The translations under genes and the position numbers were made by a program. Of a DNA stretch of 64,000 nucleotides, positions 30,601 through 37,205 are shown piece after piece (the first letter of the stretch is position 1; every line of letters starts with the position of its first letter). Source of the stretch: Pseudomonadota bacterium. GTDB taxonomy: Bacteria; Desulfobacterota; Desulfobulbia; Desulfobulbales; JAGXFP01. The DNA lies in the NCBI GenBank assembly GCA_018814305.1, contig JAHJAA010000037.1:1-64000 (forward strand), given 5' to 3'. Below the pieces are notes generated by a model. The model was not told where the DNA came from. It did no database searches and worked only from the letters and a program-made list of their open reading frames with translations.

Positions 30601-30614
30601 ATCATCTTTTTCAT
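20685..30614 (-). CDS. Giant repeat protein with DUF4347-like head (about 3309 aa)
   Basis: The largest gene here. I start it at ATG 30614 (MKKMMKALSLAVFF), which has AAGGTG upstream and opens a signal peptide; 19 further open codons precede it. Order: signal peptide (1-30), a DUF4347-like domain (about 55-190, with IHIISHGSEGALHLGG and ILLYGCNVA), a beta-rich segment, 17 repeats of about 124 residues (373-2483), a parallel beta-helix with choice-of-anchor look (2484-2800, starts GSLRQAIADAASGDTIDL), a Calx-beta domain (2805-2908), an InlB-B-like repeat (2918-2988), a thrombospondin type 3 motif and the C-terminal cassette shared with the 1221-aa protein. Likely a very long surface adhesin. 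No type I or two-partner exporter gene lies nearby. Confidence 0.8.
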   Translation of the reverse strand: MKKMMKALSLAVFFVLVIGMGSAENIWAMVEMGADSFQSAQGSGGPAVADIGSPYPVEVLFVAADVTDADVLLNGLRPGVEVVRLDPTRDGLGQMAGTLKGRSGIDTIHIISHGSEGALHLGGLTLTAQNMGDHGTDLAIIGDALDANADILLYGCNVAKGEDGTAFVAALAQATGADIAASNDITGAAALGGNWVLETQIGLIAAHKAISDPPLLAYDHLLVLPNGVQNVTGTMANGTPTLASFVPAFTFTNTAGLNLANDPTPGFDGIYYSPNAGNGDFTVSADNTNVVVFDLTAINFTNFSTTANYSFTITGNKSGGGTVSTTFTATGQSFTSGSYTNFTGLTSFRVEFSGTNNTNPSNITFDTFTVANAALAAAPTITSATYDASTNSLVVTGTGLTATGGANNDINVAKLSLTGEAGGSYTLTSANVELTSATSFTVALNAADQTHVEGLLNKNGTSSTDSTTYNIAAAADWNPANAGNADLTGNGVTVSNVQTPTISSATYDASTGVLAVTGTNMVNASGATNDITANKFTLKGEGGATYTLTDTANVEIASATAFSFTLSATDKAAVNQMLNKNGTLSTGGATFSLDAADDWNTVITGGSIADAGNGITVSNVAAPAITSATYDAATSNLVVTGTGFLKLNGVGNDIVANKFTLTGEGGTYTLTDTANVEITSGTAFTLTLSATDQAGVNLYVNKNGTSSTSGTTYNLNAAEDWAAGADAAVNVVDATGNTITASNVAVPTIASATYDAATGSLVVTGTGFLSKSGGTNDIVANKFTITGEGVATYTLTDTANVEITSGTAFTLTLSATDQAGVNLYVNKNGTSSTSGTTYNLNAGEDWAAGADAAVNVVDATNGITASNVAVPTITSATYDASTGVLVVTGTGLLSKAGATNDIVANKFTITGAGSTYTLTDTANVEVASGTTFTLTLSATDRAALNLIVNKNGTSSTNTVAYNLNAGEDWAAGVDAAVNVVDATGNTITASNVAVPAITSATYDAAAGNLVVTGTGFLRKAGGTNDIVANTFSIAGEGGSYTLTDTANVEISSGTAFTLALSVTDKAALNQIVNKNGTSSTSATTYNLAAAEDWAAGADPAVVVADLTGNGITASNVAVPTVASATYNTSTGVLVVTGTGLLSLSGANNDIAVAKLTITGEGGATHALTSSANVDIASSTSFTVTLSGTDKAAVNQIMNKNGTTSTGGTTYNLEAAEDWAAGAAAAVVVLDSWNTITVSNVTAPTITSATYDYASNILTVTGTGFFPFAGATNDIDLSTFTITGEGGNTYTLITATDVEITSASQFAATLSGADLYNVERLLNKDGSSSDSGTTYNLAAADNWNRGADGAVDITDGTNAITVSNWTAPTITSATYDWATDQLAITGTNLVNTLGATNDLDASMVTITGEGGSYALTDTPDAELTNATTVTLTLSATDQLNVRGLLNKNGTLSSGAVTYNLAAADNWLPGTPATSDISDLTGNGITVSNVATPSITSATYDSDTGVLVVTGTNLFNKVGAANDIVLNKLTFTGQGGGGAAYTLTSASNVEITSATSFTVTLSGADKTNVDALLNQIGTSAADTTLYNLAAADDWLAAADPALNTADASNGITVFIAPKITSATYNAATGALVVTGTNMQAKAGVTNDITANKFTFTAEGGTTYTLTDSANVELTSATSFTISLSATDKAAINQTVNKNGIASTGGTTYNLAAADDWDANVTAGDTSDLTGNPITASNVAVPAITSATYDAATGNMVVTGTGFLKLTGAANDIVANRFTITGEGATHTLTDTANVEITSGTSFTLALSAADKAALNMIVNKNGTSSSSGTTYNLAAAEDWTAGADVAVVGADLAGNGITASNVAVPAITSATYDASTGNLVVTGTGLLSKAGGPNDIVANKFTITGEGGGTYTLTDTANVEITSGTAFTLALSATDKAALNLIVNKNGTASTSATTYNLAAAEDWATGADVAVVVADIVGNGITASNVAVPAITSATYDSNTNVLTVTGTGFLSKSGATNDIDISTLTFTGEGGATYVLTSASDVEITSSTQFSITLAGTDLTNVESLLNNNGTSSVGGTTYNLAAAEDWAAGADPALAVADLTGNAITVSNYAGPTITSATYDWSTGQLVISGANLVGNSGAANDLDASTLTVTGEGGSYALTDTSDVELTSSTSVTVTLSVTDQLNVHGLLNKNGTVSSSAITYNLAAADNWLPGAPAATNISDLTGNGITVSNVAVPTVTSAVYNTDTGAVTVTVTNLFSKIGAANDVDLSMFSFTGEGGGTYTLTTAADVEISAVTSFSFTLGGADKTQVDLLLNKPGTSANDATTYNIAAADNWLTAADAAIDISDAGPNAVTVIVNPKITSATYDYSTGTLVVTGTDIQANGSGSDLDASKLTITGQGGGTYTLTDTADVNRDSVSQFTLVLSATDKAAVDLLLNKSGTSSVDTTTYNLAAADDWNTAVIAGDSSDLTGNTITVSNVPATIIVTNTNDSGAGSLRQAIADAASGDTIDLTGISGTITLTTGELAINKSLTFTGPNTNSLVISGNSTSRVLNISGGTVVSLSYVTIQDGLVNFVDGAGILNAGTLSIDHSTIRENHGFMAGNGGGIANVGGTLTVTSCTLENDTSAGNGGGIYSNGTAIVTNSTLWGDSVNVDGGGIYSSGTLTLANNTISGNWAFSNNGGGIYNAGTLHLLNTITANSFGTDCFNTGTIATNTNNLIEDNTCSPALSGDPGLTALADHGGATQILGLLASSPVIDAGDNATCATTDQRDMARPVDGDFNASAICDIGAYEYSPGAVQFSSATYIVAENGGTATITVTRTGGTDGAVSVNYATTNGTATAGSDYTATTGTLNWADGDSGAKTFPVPIINDTAIEPSETVNLALNTFVGVAQGGQLAAQLTITDNDTPAPPPPVVSYTVTSSAGEHGTINPSSAVTVDQGDVVTFTLTPDAGYMVGGVTGTCGGTLNGTTYTTNSIYSNCRVEASFTLLAVIDSDNDGTPDDEDTFPEDPALFEPGIDQVGFRGSGDNSWDNIVGGNPKLDVDFTFETVINTPDAGSVWLVIDGFPQQMDCGPVPVDFSVPVTCTIDLNLGPAGSHSYHVEVREGNEYTGTLLSQTNEIAGPTIELLHGANMVGLARALLAGLDLTDLLGSERIYRWISGGLSTIGNNGSFEPCGTGCDHIPGLGYFMERQSLASLPDLSTYPAYSEPEFVIEVVPGWNLIANPYGGQVRLVDVLVQVDDGTPLPWLDAGAANLVVNGIYYYQGNDWGSLYGFESAGGDPDAMLIPWRGYWVYVVQEGGPYRLIIPKP
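23165..29495 (-). repeat. Seventeen tandem repeats of about 124 codons
   Basis: Each unit runs from P(A/T)ITSATYDxxTG through LVVTGTG, TNDI, ITGEGG, YTLTDTANVEIT, TLSATDKAA, NKNGTSS, TYNLAAAEDW to GNGITASNVAV. Several neighbours are almost identical (about 27700-28650), while others differ. Units of three sub-types (ATYDW...NDLDAS, TNLFNK...AAND and PKITSATY...) recur in the same order twice, at about 25740-26520 and 23170-24250, which points to block duplication on top of single-unit duplication. Confidence 0.9.
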
Positions 30615-30687
30615 CGTTGCACCTTGGGTAAAGTTGGAGACAGACATGTAAATCCTTAAAATTCGAAGCATTTCCGATAAAACAAAT

Positions 30688-30717
30688 AATATAATATCAC
30701 ATCCACAATGCTCTCAA
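30688..30717 (-). promoter_or_regulatory. Candidate sigma-70 promoter of the giant repeat protein
   Basis: On the minus strand TTGAGA (30712-30717) and TATATT (30688-30693) are separated by 18 bases, matching the consensus at five and five of six positions or nearly so. It would give a leader of about 65 bases before ATG 30614. Confidence 0.4.
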
Positions 30718-31191
30718 TAAGTTTTATTGGAGGCACCAATATTCCAAAGAATATCCCTAAAACGCAGCCACGGCCGCAAACTACTCACCGGTAAGATGAA
30801 TAGAAAATCAAGGAAATAAAGAGCGTTATAAATATTTCTCTCACTCACCCAGTTTCAATTGATTATCCAGACGTTGAAAGATTCAATAAATTAAGATAGT
30901 TTCACTTCCATTAAAACCGGGAAATCACCCACCGACAATCAACATTCTCCCGTACTCCATCCATCCAGAAGCCCCACCAGAGAACCGAATAACACTGAAT
31001 CAGAATCTGTCCCGATTTGGAATTATTTACCCGTAAACTAATACCCAAACAAAAAGAGCCGAGCAGCATCACGCCACCCGGCCCCTTTAATCGGTTATGG
31101 TACTGTTAATCAAAGTAGGACCGGCCCCCTACTGGAGAGCGTTGAAAGTGGAACCGTCCGCCGGAAATGGCAGACCTCATCTTGTGAGGAC
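30718..31191. other. AT-rich intergenic region
   Basis: About 470 bases between the giant-gene promoter and the queuosine mannosyltransferase stop. Apart from the hairpin at 31051-31086 I see no ORF or RNA gene. The first 300 bases are very AT-rich and may bind nucleoid proteins or regulators of the giant gene. Confidence 0.5.
31051..31086 (-). terminator. Degenerate terminator hairpin
   Basis: AAAAAGAGCCGAGC and the distant CCACCCGGCCCCTTT flank the loop CAGCATCACGCCA, which is identical to that of the terminator at 3601-3641. Two mismatches weaken the stem compared with the 3601 copy. On the minus strand it lies about 105 bases after the mannosyltransferase stop. Confidence 0.55.
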
Positions 31192-32265
31192 CTATTTATT
31201 GATCCCTAACCACTCCGAATACCCACCGGCCAACTCGGGCCAGGAAAACCGGTCGGTGAGTTCCCTGGTCCGAGCGGCTGCAATCCGTTGTGGCCTTTGC
31301 AACAGGATTTTAAGACGGGAGTATAAATCCCCATCTTCATAGAGATGTTCTTCCGGAAACAATTCAGGGTAGGACAGGCTGTTCGGCAACAACGGTGTGG
31401 CACCGGCCCGCACTGCCTCTATAACCGATAACCCAAAAAACTCATGCCGAGCAGTGGAGACGACAATATCTGCCCGTTTGAGTAAGTGTAGATACTCCTG
31501 CCGTGATTCCACGAAACCAAAATGACTGATCCGCCGGGCCAGCTTTTTCTCAGCCTCAGCAAAAATCTCCGGACGCCACTGAAAGGCCTGCCCGCAGACA
31601 ATAAGACGAAAGGGGATATCTTCATCGGCAAGTTGATACAGGGCGGCAAAAAAGGTCTCCGGATCCTTGTCGTGTTCCCAACGGTGGTTCCAGAGAATCA
31701 CCGGGGGGCCATTATCCCGCCCAATGGTCACCGCATCTAACTGCTCAAAATCAAGCCCGGGCGAAAGAATTGTTGATTTTGCCTGGATCCTCTCCTCCCA
31801 ACCCTTAAAACGCATGTCCGGCGCATGTTCAAGAAACTGTCGAGCGCCGGCCAACAAGGTCTGCAGATTATAGCGAGAATTGAATGCCAGCCGGTCCGAG
31901 GCCAAGGCGGTGGTTACATTGGTAAGGGCAAAATGGAAATCCCGTTCATCCTCGACCTGCACCGGGTAGACAAACTGATTCTCATGAAAATAGGTGAAGA
32001 TTGGCACCTGCCGGAGCCAGGGAGGGGCCAGAGCCTTAAAGGTGGCCACATCCACAAAGGTTGAGCAGAGGATCACCTGAAACTCACGGGGCTCTTCATT
32101 TGCCAGCATTTCAGCAAAAAGCGGGGCAGCCAGCCGCATCCGCCATTTCCATTTGCGAGCTGGCAGGGTGAGGAGCTCAAATTCAGCTGGCACATACCGC
32201 ATAAGGCCATCCAAAAACTGGCGATGTGAGCCACCATAATATGGTTCCAATGTCAAAATTTTCAT
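31192..32265 (-). CDS. Probable tRNA-queuosine alpha-mannosyltransferase (GTDC1/QTMAN-like)
   Basis: A 357-residue cytosolic glycosyltransferase with the DUF3524 N-terminus seen in animal GTDC1 (QTMAN), the enzyme that puts mannose on queuosine in tRNA-Asp: MKILTLEPYYGGSHRQFLDG at the start, LPARKWKWRMR, then YFHENQFVYPV. The C-terminal half is GT4-like: ILWNHRWEHDKDP, a GFVESRQEYLHLLKRADIVV helix pair and the donor-site stretch STARHEFFGLSVIEAV. I start at ATG 32265 because it begins the conserved motif; the ribosome binding site is weak. No queuosine synthesis genes are visible nearby. Substrate in this organism is inferred from the family; a related glycosyl acceptor is possible. Confidence 0.75.
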   Translation of the reverse strand: MKILTLEPYYGGSHRQFLDGLMRYVPAEFELLTLPARKWKWRMRLAAPLFAEMLANEEPREFQVILCSTFVDVATFKALAPPWLRQVPIFTYFHENQFVYPVQVEDERDFHFALTNVTTALASDRLAFNSRYNLQTLLAGARQFLEHAPDMRFKGWEERIQAKSTILSPGLDFEQLDAVTIGRDNGPPVILWNHRWEHDKDPETFFAALYQLADEDIPFRLIVCGQAFQWRPEIFAEAEKKLARRISHFGFVESRQEYLHLLKRADIVVSTARHEFFGLSVIEAVRAGATPLLPNSLSYPELFPEEHLYEDGDLYSRLKILLQRPQRIAAARTRELTDRFSWPELAGGYSEWLGINK

Positions 32266-32713
32266 GCTGCATTCCAGAGAATTTTTTACGCGGCCATCAA
32301 GGTTCACATCCGTTCAATTCACCGATCACCCCCTGACAATAAAGTCTTTACTGCCAGAACAATCTGGCCCCCCAGCGGTCAGCACATCAAGCAAATGTGA
32401 AGTTTAAATGCAAACAACCCCAGCCCCCTTCTCACTTATGAGCGATATGATTCGCGACATGATTATCAAATCTTTATTGGTGATACACTACAGAACGGTT
32501 CAGCTCCAAACAACCAAATACATAAAAAAGAGCTGAACGGAAGGAATCAGCCCAACTCCTACCCTTGCTTATCACTACAATGTGAGTTGATATTGACATA
32601 TTCAGGGGGTATTCATTATAAGTAATAACCTGTCAGGAAGGGATTTGTTTTTATGGAGACCTCCATAATGACCAACTTCAGATTATCACCTGACGTATAC
32701 AAAAGGATAAAAT
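32266..32713. other. Intergenic region with inverted repeat and hepT promoter
   Basis: The 448 bases hold the start regions of two divergent units. GTTCAGCTC (32498-32506) and GAGCTGAAC (32530-32538) form an inverted repeat with a 23-base loop, about 55 bases before the hepT promoter; it could be an operator but has no terminator-like T run. The rest shows nothing I can name. Confidence 0.5.
32593..32622 (+). promoter_or_regulatory. Sigma-70 promoter of hepT-mntA
   Basis: A perfect -35 box TTGACA (32593-32598) and a -10 box TATAAG (32617-32622, five of six) are 18 bases apart. Transcription would begin near 32629, giving a leader of about 85 bases before the hepT ATG. Confidence 0.6.
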
Positions 32714-33136
32714 ATGACCACCGACATTCGCTGGATCCAACGACTTTCGAATTATTCCAAAGCGTTGATCCGCCTCAAAGAGGCCTTGGAGCTGGATTCG
32801 GCCAGGCCGCTTTCCGATCTCGAGAAACAGGGCTTGATACAGGCCTTCGAGTTTACCCATGAACTGGCCTGGAACACGATCAAGGATTTTTATGAATTCC
32901 AGGGTGAAAGCGGGCTTCAGGGCAGTCGCGATGTGGCTCGCCTGGCCTTCCGCCGGGGGTTGATTGCATCCGGAGAAATCTGGATGGATATGATCAAAAG
33001 TCGGAACAGGAGCTCCCATACCTATGATGAAAAAATTGCGGAAAGCATCGTCAACGATGTCCGCAGCCGATACATCCAAGAATTCGTTCTGTTGGAGGAT
33101 CGACTAAACTTGTTGAAAAAAGCAGAGGGGAAATAA
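32714..33136 (+). CDS. hepT: HepT-family HEPN RNase toxin (HI0074-like)
   Basis: A 140-residue all-helical protein of the HI0074/HepT group. The diagnostic RX4HXY motif is present as RNRSSHTY (residues 97-104): Arg and His form the RNase site and the Tyr is the residue that MntA polyadenylylates to silence the toxin in studied systems. The downstream gene at one base distance encodes the matching nucleotidyltransferase. Both motifs are complete, so this looks like the one fully intact toxin-antitoxin module on this side of the window apart from Phd/PIN. A strong promoter lies upstream. Confidence 0.85.
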   Translation: MTTDIRWIQRLSNYSKALIRLKEALELDSARPLSDLEKQGLIQAFEFTHELAWNTIKDFYEFQGESGLQGSRDVARLAFRRGLIASGEIWMDMIKSRNRSSHTYDEKIAESIVNDVRSRYIQEFVLLEDRLNLLKKAEGK

Positions 33137-33137
33137 G

Positions 33138-33437
33138 ATGTCATTCGGCATCCCCTCCGAGGCCCTGGCTAGAATTCGTGCTGTTTTTAGCGGATATCCG
33201 CAAGTGGAACGTGTGATCCTCTTTGGTTCGCGGGCAAAAGGGACGTTCTCCACGGGCTCAGACGTTGACCTGACCCTCATTGGCGACACTGTAGACTTAT
33301 CGCTTCTCAACCGGATCGAAGGCAATATAGACGATTTACTGCTGCCCTGGTCGTTTGACCTATCAATCTATTCCCAGATTGAAAATCCGGAGCTCGTTTC
33401 CCACATCAAACGGGTCGGGGTCGTCTTCTACCCCTGA
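33138..33437 (+). CDS. mntA: MntA-type nucleotidyltransferase antitoxin
   Basis: A 99-residue minimal nucleotidyltransferase. The motif GSRAKGTFSTGSDVDL is an exact GSX10DXD, the catalytic signature of MNT antitoxins, and a third acidic residue lies in WSFDLSIY. It would transfer AMP to HepT and so block its RNase. It follows hepT by one base with AGGGGAAATAAG just before the ATG, so the pair is one operon. Confidence 0.9.
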   Translation: MSFGIPSEALARIRAVFSGYPQVERVILFGSRAKGTFSTGSDVDLTLIGDTVDLSLLNRIEGNIDDLLLPWSFDLSIYSQIENPELVSHIKRVGVVFYP

Positions 33438-33481
33438 TATCACCAGACCTTTTGTCTGGAACCAAACCCTTCATCCAGTTT

Positions 33482-33769
33482 CTAATTAAAAACACCATAC
33501 GCACTTATCCCAATAAAATAGTCGGCATGATAGAACCAGTTATTGACCTTGAGCCGGTCGTCGGTTCCGTACTCAATCACAAGATGAAGGCCGTTGCTGA
33601 TAGTAAAGGCCAGATCATTCTCGTTGTTTTTCGGGCCGAACAAGATCTCGTCGCTGTTGCACAAGCCATAGCCCCAGTCGATGATCTCGTCCTGGCCGTC
33701 TCCCCGATTAAAGAGATAGGTATCAGCCAAATTTCCGCCGATCAGGTCGTTGTCGGTGTGCAGGTGCAC
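33482..33769 (-). pseudogene. RTX/HCBP-type tail remnant
   Basis: A 95-codon frame reads DNDLIGGNLADTYLFNRGDG, then QDEIIDWGYGL and ILFG, then LHLVIEYGTDDRLKVNNWF and ends early with YFIGISAYGVFN. It matches the chimeric gene at 18453 over most of its length but lacks the final YRIEQFHFAW...DGL segment, and the frame upstream (about 33770-33800) has no start with a ribosome binding site. So it is a fragment truncated at both ends, lying 44 bases after mntA on the opposite strand. Confidence 0.75.
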
Positions 33770-33822
33770 AATACCGACCGAACCTCGCAGCCGTCGGGTA
33801 TCGTGTGATTTTTGCCCCCGGT

Positions 33823-35349
33823 TCAGGGCAGAAATCCGCTCAGGCCCGAATACTCAGGAGCGTAGCGCCTGACCTTGAAAACCTGATTCTGTTGACTGCC
33901 ACCGGGAGTCATGGGAATGGACTCGGTCGCCCCCAAGATACCATTGGCCGTGACCGGATTGACGTATTTCCATACCACCTCCTCCAGAGAATTCAGCTCA
34001 AAAATCCAGCCGGTGATCCCTTCACAGATCAGGGTGTTGCCATTGGTGAGCCGCTGCACCCCAGAAATGTTCCTGGAAAAGAATTCTTCTCTATTCGGAG
34101 CGGTATAAGTCCAGACAATTGTATCGGGCCCGAAGCCATTGCCGCCGCCATTGCTGAAACTCCGGTCCGGGTTCATGGGGGGAGTCAACTCCTCAATGGA
34201 CGAGTAGTCACCGGTCGGACGGCCTTGGCCGTTATTGAAGAGCAGGATGTTACCTGCCCCCGGCTCCCCCTCGGGAATCCAGGTGGCGTCATGCTGTCCG
34301 TAGAGCTTACGATCAGAAGAACTCCCCTGGCCGTAGGTCTCGGGATTGCCCCAGCGATAAAGGAGATCACCGCCCTTACCGGAGGCGCCGCCGGTGTGGG
34401 CGGCGGCTTCGGCGGTGGTGGTGGAGTGGTCGATAACCCAGACCTCGGAAAAGCCGTGGACGCTGATCAGGATCCGATCATCCGCCTCGACATAGGCCAC
34501 CGAATTAAAGTGGGTCCAATCGGCCGATCCCATGGGATTATCGCTAGAGTTGAGGTCGATCAGCTCGGGATGCTGGGCAACCACGCCGTAATTAGCCTTG
34601 GTCGCATCCTCTTCTTGGACCAGATGGTCCCAGACCTGCCATTGCCAGACGATCTCAGAGGTGCTTGGATCCACCTCGATGATGCTGTCGGGCCAGAGTT
34701 CGCCATCACCCAACCGGGAAGGATCGCGCCCGGCGGCAATAGCCTCGCTTTGATTCTTCATCTCCCAGGCGATCATCAAGATGTTCCCGCCCGGCAGCAC
34801 CTCAAGATCATGGTGCAGGCAGGTTTGATCATCGGACAGTCGATAACTCCACACCACATTGCCGTCCTGGTCGATCTCCTCAACGATCCCCCCGGCTCCG
34901 CCGGCGGTAAAGGTGGTGTTATGGGTGTTGCCAGCCCGCAGCAGATTGCCGTCTGCCAGGAGATAGGCACCCAGACCTGGGGTATAGGTACTTTCCCAGG
35001 TCTGGGTGAAATTGCCATTGTTATCGAGTAGATAGGTGGTGGTCGCCATCATAGGTGCCACCAGGGTATAGCCTTCCGCTGCCCCCGGCTCATTGATGAA
35101 GAGACCGGTCGTCCGGCCTTGGACCGCGGGGATGGTGGTGGTCGTGGTGACGACAATGGTTGTGGTGGTGGCCACCGACGCGGTGGTGGTCGTTGCGAGT
35201 TGCGAAGTGGACGTGGCTGCAACGGTCGTGGTCGTCATCTGGACCGACGAGGTGCTCGTTCCCGGCTGCTGTTGCGAATTCCCGTCCCCGCCGCCGCAGC
35301 CGGACAAAAAGAGCGCGCTGATCCCAAAGATGAGTATGGTTCGCTTCAT
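33823..35349 (-). CDS. Arylsulfotransferase-like lipoprotein with Thr-rich linker
   Basis: A 508-residue lipoprotein. The signal peptide ends in the lipobox LFLSGC (Cys 18) followed by GGGDGN, a Thr/Ser/Val linker to about residue 75, then a beta-propeller of the arylsulfotransferase (ASST/Arylsulfotran_2) type: LLADGNLLRAGN, HHDLEVLPGGNILMIAWEM, WTHFNSVAYVEADDRILIS, HDATWIPEGEPGAGNILLF, GVQRLTNGNTLICEG. Several conserved His lie in these blades, as expected for the family, which moves sulfate between phenolic compounds in the periplasm; activity cannot be confirmed from sequence. It is the same lipobox-linker plan as the lipoproteins at 2813 and 36073. Confidence 0.8.
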   Translation of the reverse strand: MKRTILIFGISALFLSGCGGGDGNSQQQPGTSTSSVQMTTTTVAATSTSQLATTTTASVATTTTIVVTTTTTIPAVQGRTTGLFINEPGAAEGYTLVAPMMATTTYLLDNNGNFTQTWESTYTPGLGAYLLADGNLLRAGNTHNTTFTAGGAGGIVEEIDQDGNVVWSYRLSDDQTCLHHDLEVLPGGNILMIAWEMKNQSEAIAAGRDPSRLGDGELWPDSIIEVDPSTSEIVWQWQVWDHLVQEEDATKANYGVVAQHPELIDLNSSDNPMGSADWTHFNSVAYVEADDRILISVHGFSEVWVIDHSTTTAEAAAHTGGASGKGGDLLYRWGNPETYGQGSSSDRKLYGQHDATWIPEGEPGAGNILLFNNGQGRPTGDYSSIEELTPPMNPDRSFSNGGGNGFGPDTIVWTYTAPNREEFFSRNISGVQRLTNGNTLICEGITGWIFELNSLEEVVWKYVNPVTANGILGATESIPMTPGGSQQNQVFKVRRYAPEYSGLSGFLP

Positions 35350-35482
35350 GTTTCCCTCACTCGGAAGGAAGGCGGGATCGCCCGGGTATCCGGTCGGTTC
35401 CCACCATTCGCTCCGTCATCAAGAATGTCGTCAGACGCGTCCGATCCGTTTCGTCAATCGACTCCCCCCGGTCTCTCCCCCT

Positions 35483-36094
35483 TCAGGGAATGTCCCGCAC
35501 GCAACGCACCATATTATTTACCCTCAGGATGTCGCCCTGGGGCCCGTGGTAATAGAAGGTACCGTAGCCCAGATTGACGGATGAGGCTGGAGCGCCGGAG
35601 ACGCTGACCTTATCGTTGCTGCGCTGGGCGCCAGCACCATGGACATCGTCCATACTGAGGGTATGGATCTGTGGATCTTCAAAATACCCCAGGGCCCTGC
35701 CGAAAGAGACATAGGTGGCGTTGTGACCTGTTCCCATGGTGTTACTATGGGTGGTCGAGGCCCAATAAAACCCCCATTCCGTGGCCCCGTTCTCGTTAGG
35801 GAAGGAGGTGGCGGTAAAGACCGGATCGATGGCGGCGCTGTTGGAGTAATCCGGGGCCCGGCTGTAATCAACAATGGATTGCAACTCCTTGACGTTGGGT
35901 AACCGCCAGTCATTGTAACCGCCGGTGGTCGCGGATTCACAATGGGATACCGCATCATCGAAATCGGAGGACTGATAATCACCCTGTTCCCACATTAGAT
36001 CGGTGGCCAGATCCCTCACTGTTCCGTCACCGTTATTGGAGAAATCGTTGGTCCCGTAATAGGGGTTGCCGGTCACGCAATGCACATAAAACAT
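35483..36094 (-). pseudogene. C-terminal DUF1566 half of a frameshifted lipoprotein
   Basis: The 203-codon frame begins inside the reading of the preceding ORF and carries a complete DUF1566 (Lcl) domain: TVRDLATDLMWEQGD, HCESATTGGYNDWRLPNVKE, FYWASTTHSN and the ending NNMVRCVRDIP. Its apparent start (MFYVHCVTGNPYYG) has no ribosome binding site. Inserting one base at the C5 run (36108-36112) joins it to the ORF at 36073-37125 as one protein of about 540 residues. Confidence 0.8.
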
Positions 36095-37125
36095 CTTCGA
36101 AGTAGTGCCCCCGGACCGTTTACTTCGACCGGATACCCCTTGATCCGGCCGTCGACGAAGTTGACTCCGAACATGGTAGTATTGCCGCCCATGGTTCCCA
36201 GCGGTGAGACATAGATGGTGGTGGTGGCGTACTGGCCGTCGATGATTCGCTCGCCAGCCGAACTATCGCCGAAGGCCCTTTCGAAGTAATTGTCGTCGAT
36301 GAAGAGCGCCAGGCCGGAGGTATCGTTTCCCTGATAGCCGCTGGGATCCTCGCCGGTGAAATCCATTAAGGAGTAAAGTTCCTTGATGGAGGGGAGGCGC
36401 CAGGTAAAATCGCCGTAATCTTTTCCGGCGCAGTAGTTCATCGCCGCGGATTGGGACAGCTTGTCCGAGACAGTAACCACCCCGTCGCCATTGCGATCGA
36501 CCTTGCTGGTCCAGATCAGGCCGGTGACGTTGTCGGTGACCATTGTACCATCACTGCTCTTGGTGTAGTTCGGCTGATTACCATCATAGGCCCCGTCATA
36601 GCCGGTACCGGAACACGACTTAGTCGCACCGCCGGTCGAATCATAGCATAGCGACTGATTGGTATCCACCACGTTGAAGCGGCCGGTGGTGCAGGCCACG
36701 ACGATATCGCTCACCCCGGCCGCGGCCACCGTTCCCTTGGCGTTGTTGACATTACAATACTGGTCCGGCAAGGTGGGGTGGATGGCCACCGTTACCGAAT
36801 AATTCACCCCGGAGGCGAGCTCGGCGGCAAAGGCAAAAGAGCCGTCGGCGTTTATCGACTGATCGTCTCCAAGATTGTTTTGCAGAACCAATCCACTACC
36901 GGCAAGTCCTGACACCGTCCCGCCGACAGAAAAGCCAGCCACGACAGTGGTCGTCGTGGTCGTTGCCGCTGAAGTAGAGGTCGTAGCCGAAGCTGTTGTG
37001 GTCGTGGTCGGCAATGGAGAGGTTGTGGTCGAAGTTTGGTCACCCCCTCCTCCGCCACACCCGGAGAGTAGGAATACGATGAGAAAGAAGATACGCCGAA
37101 TTACAGGTTTCATTTTTTTCTCCAT
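36073..37125 (-). pseudogene. N-terminal half of a frameshifted double-DUF1566 lipoprotein
   Basis: A lipoprotein start (FLLSGC lipobox, CGGGGGDQ) is followed by a Thr-rich linker (about 31-62), a carboxypeptidase-regulatory-like beta domain (about 63-140, GFSVGGTVSGLAGSGLVL) and a DUF1566 domain (about 150-340: VTDNVTGLIWTSKVDRNGDG, WRLPSIKELYSLMDF). In the last codons the frame changes at five G (36108-36112 as C) and ends with ALLRRCFMCIA. With one more G it would continue GGTTSKMFYVHCVTGNPYY and into the second DUF1566 domain at 35483-36094. Function of DUF1566 surface proteins is unknown. Confidence 0.8.
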
Positions 37126-37205
37126 TGGTTCATTGGCAAGCAGAATTTTTGCCGGGTGATTGTCTGCAAGAAGATGATCGGACCTTATTTACATCATTAA
37201 AACAA

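Noticed and set aside
33805-35031. Plus-strand open frame of 408 codons
   Set aside because: Antisense to the arylsulfotransferase-like gene; no family features.
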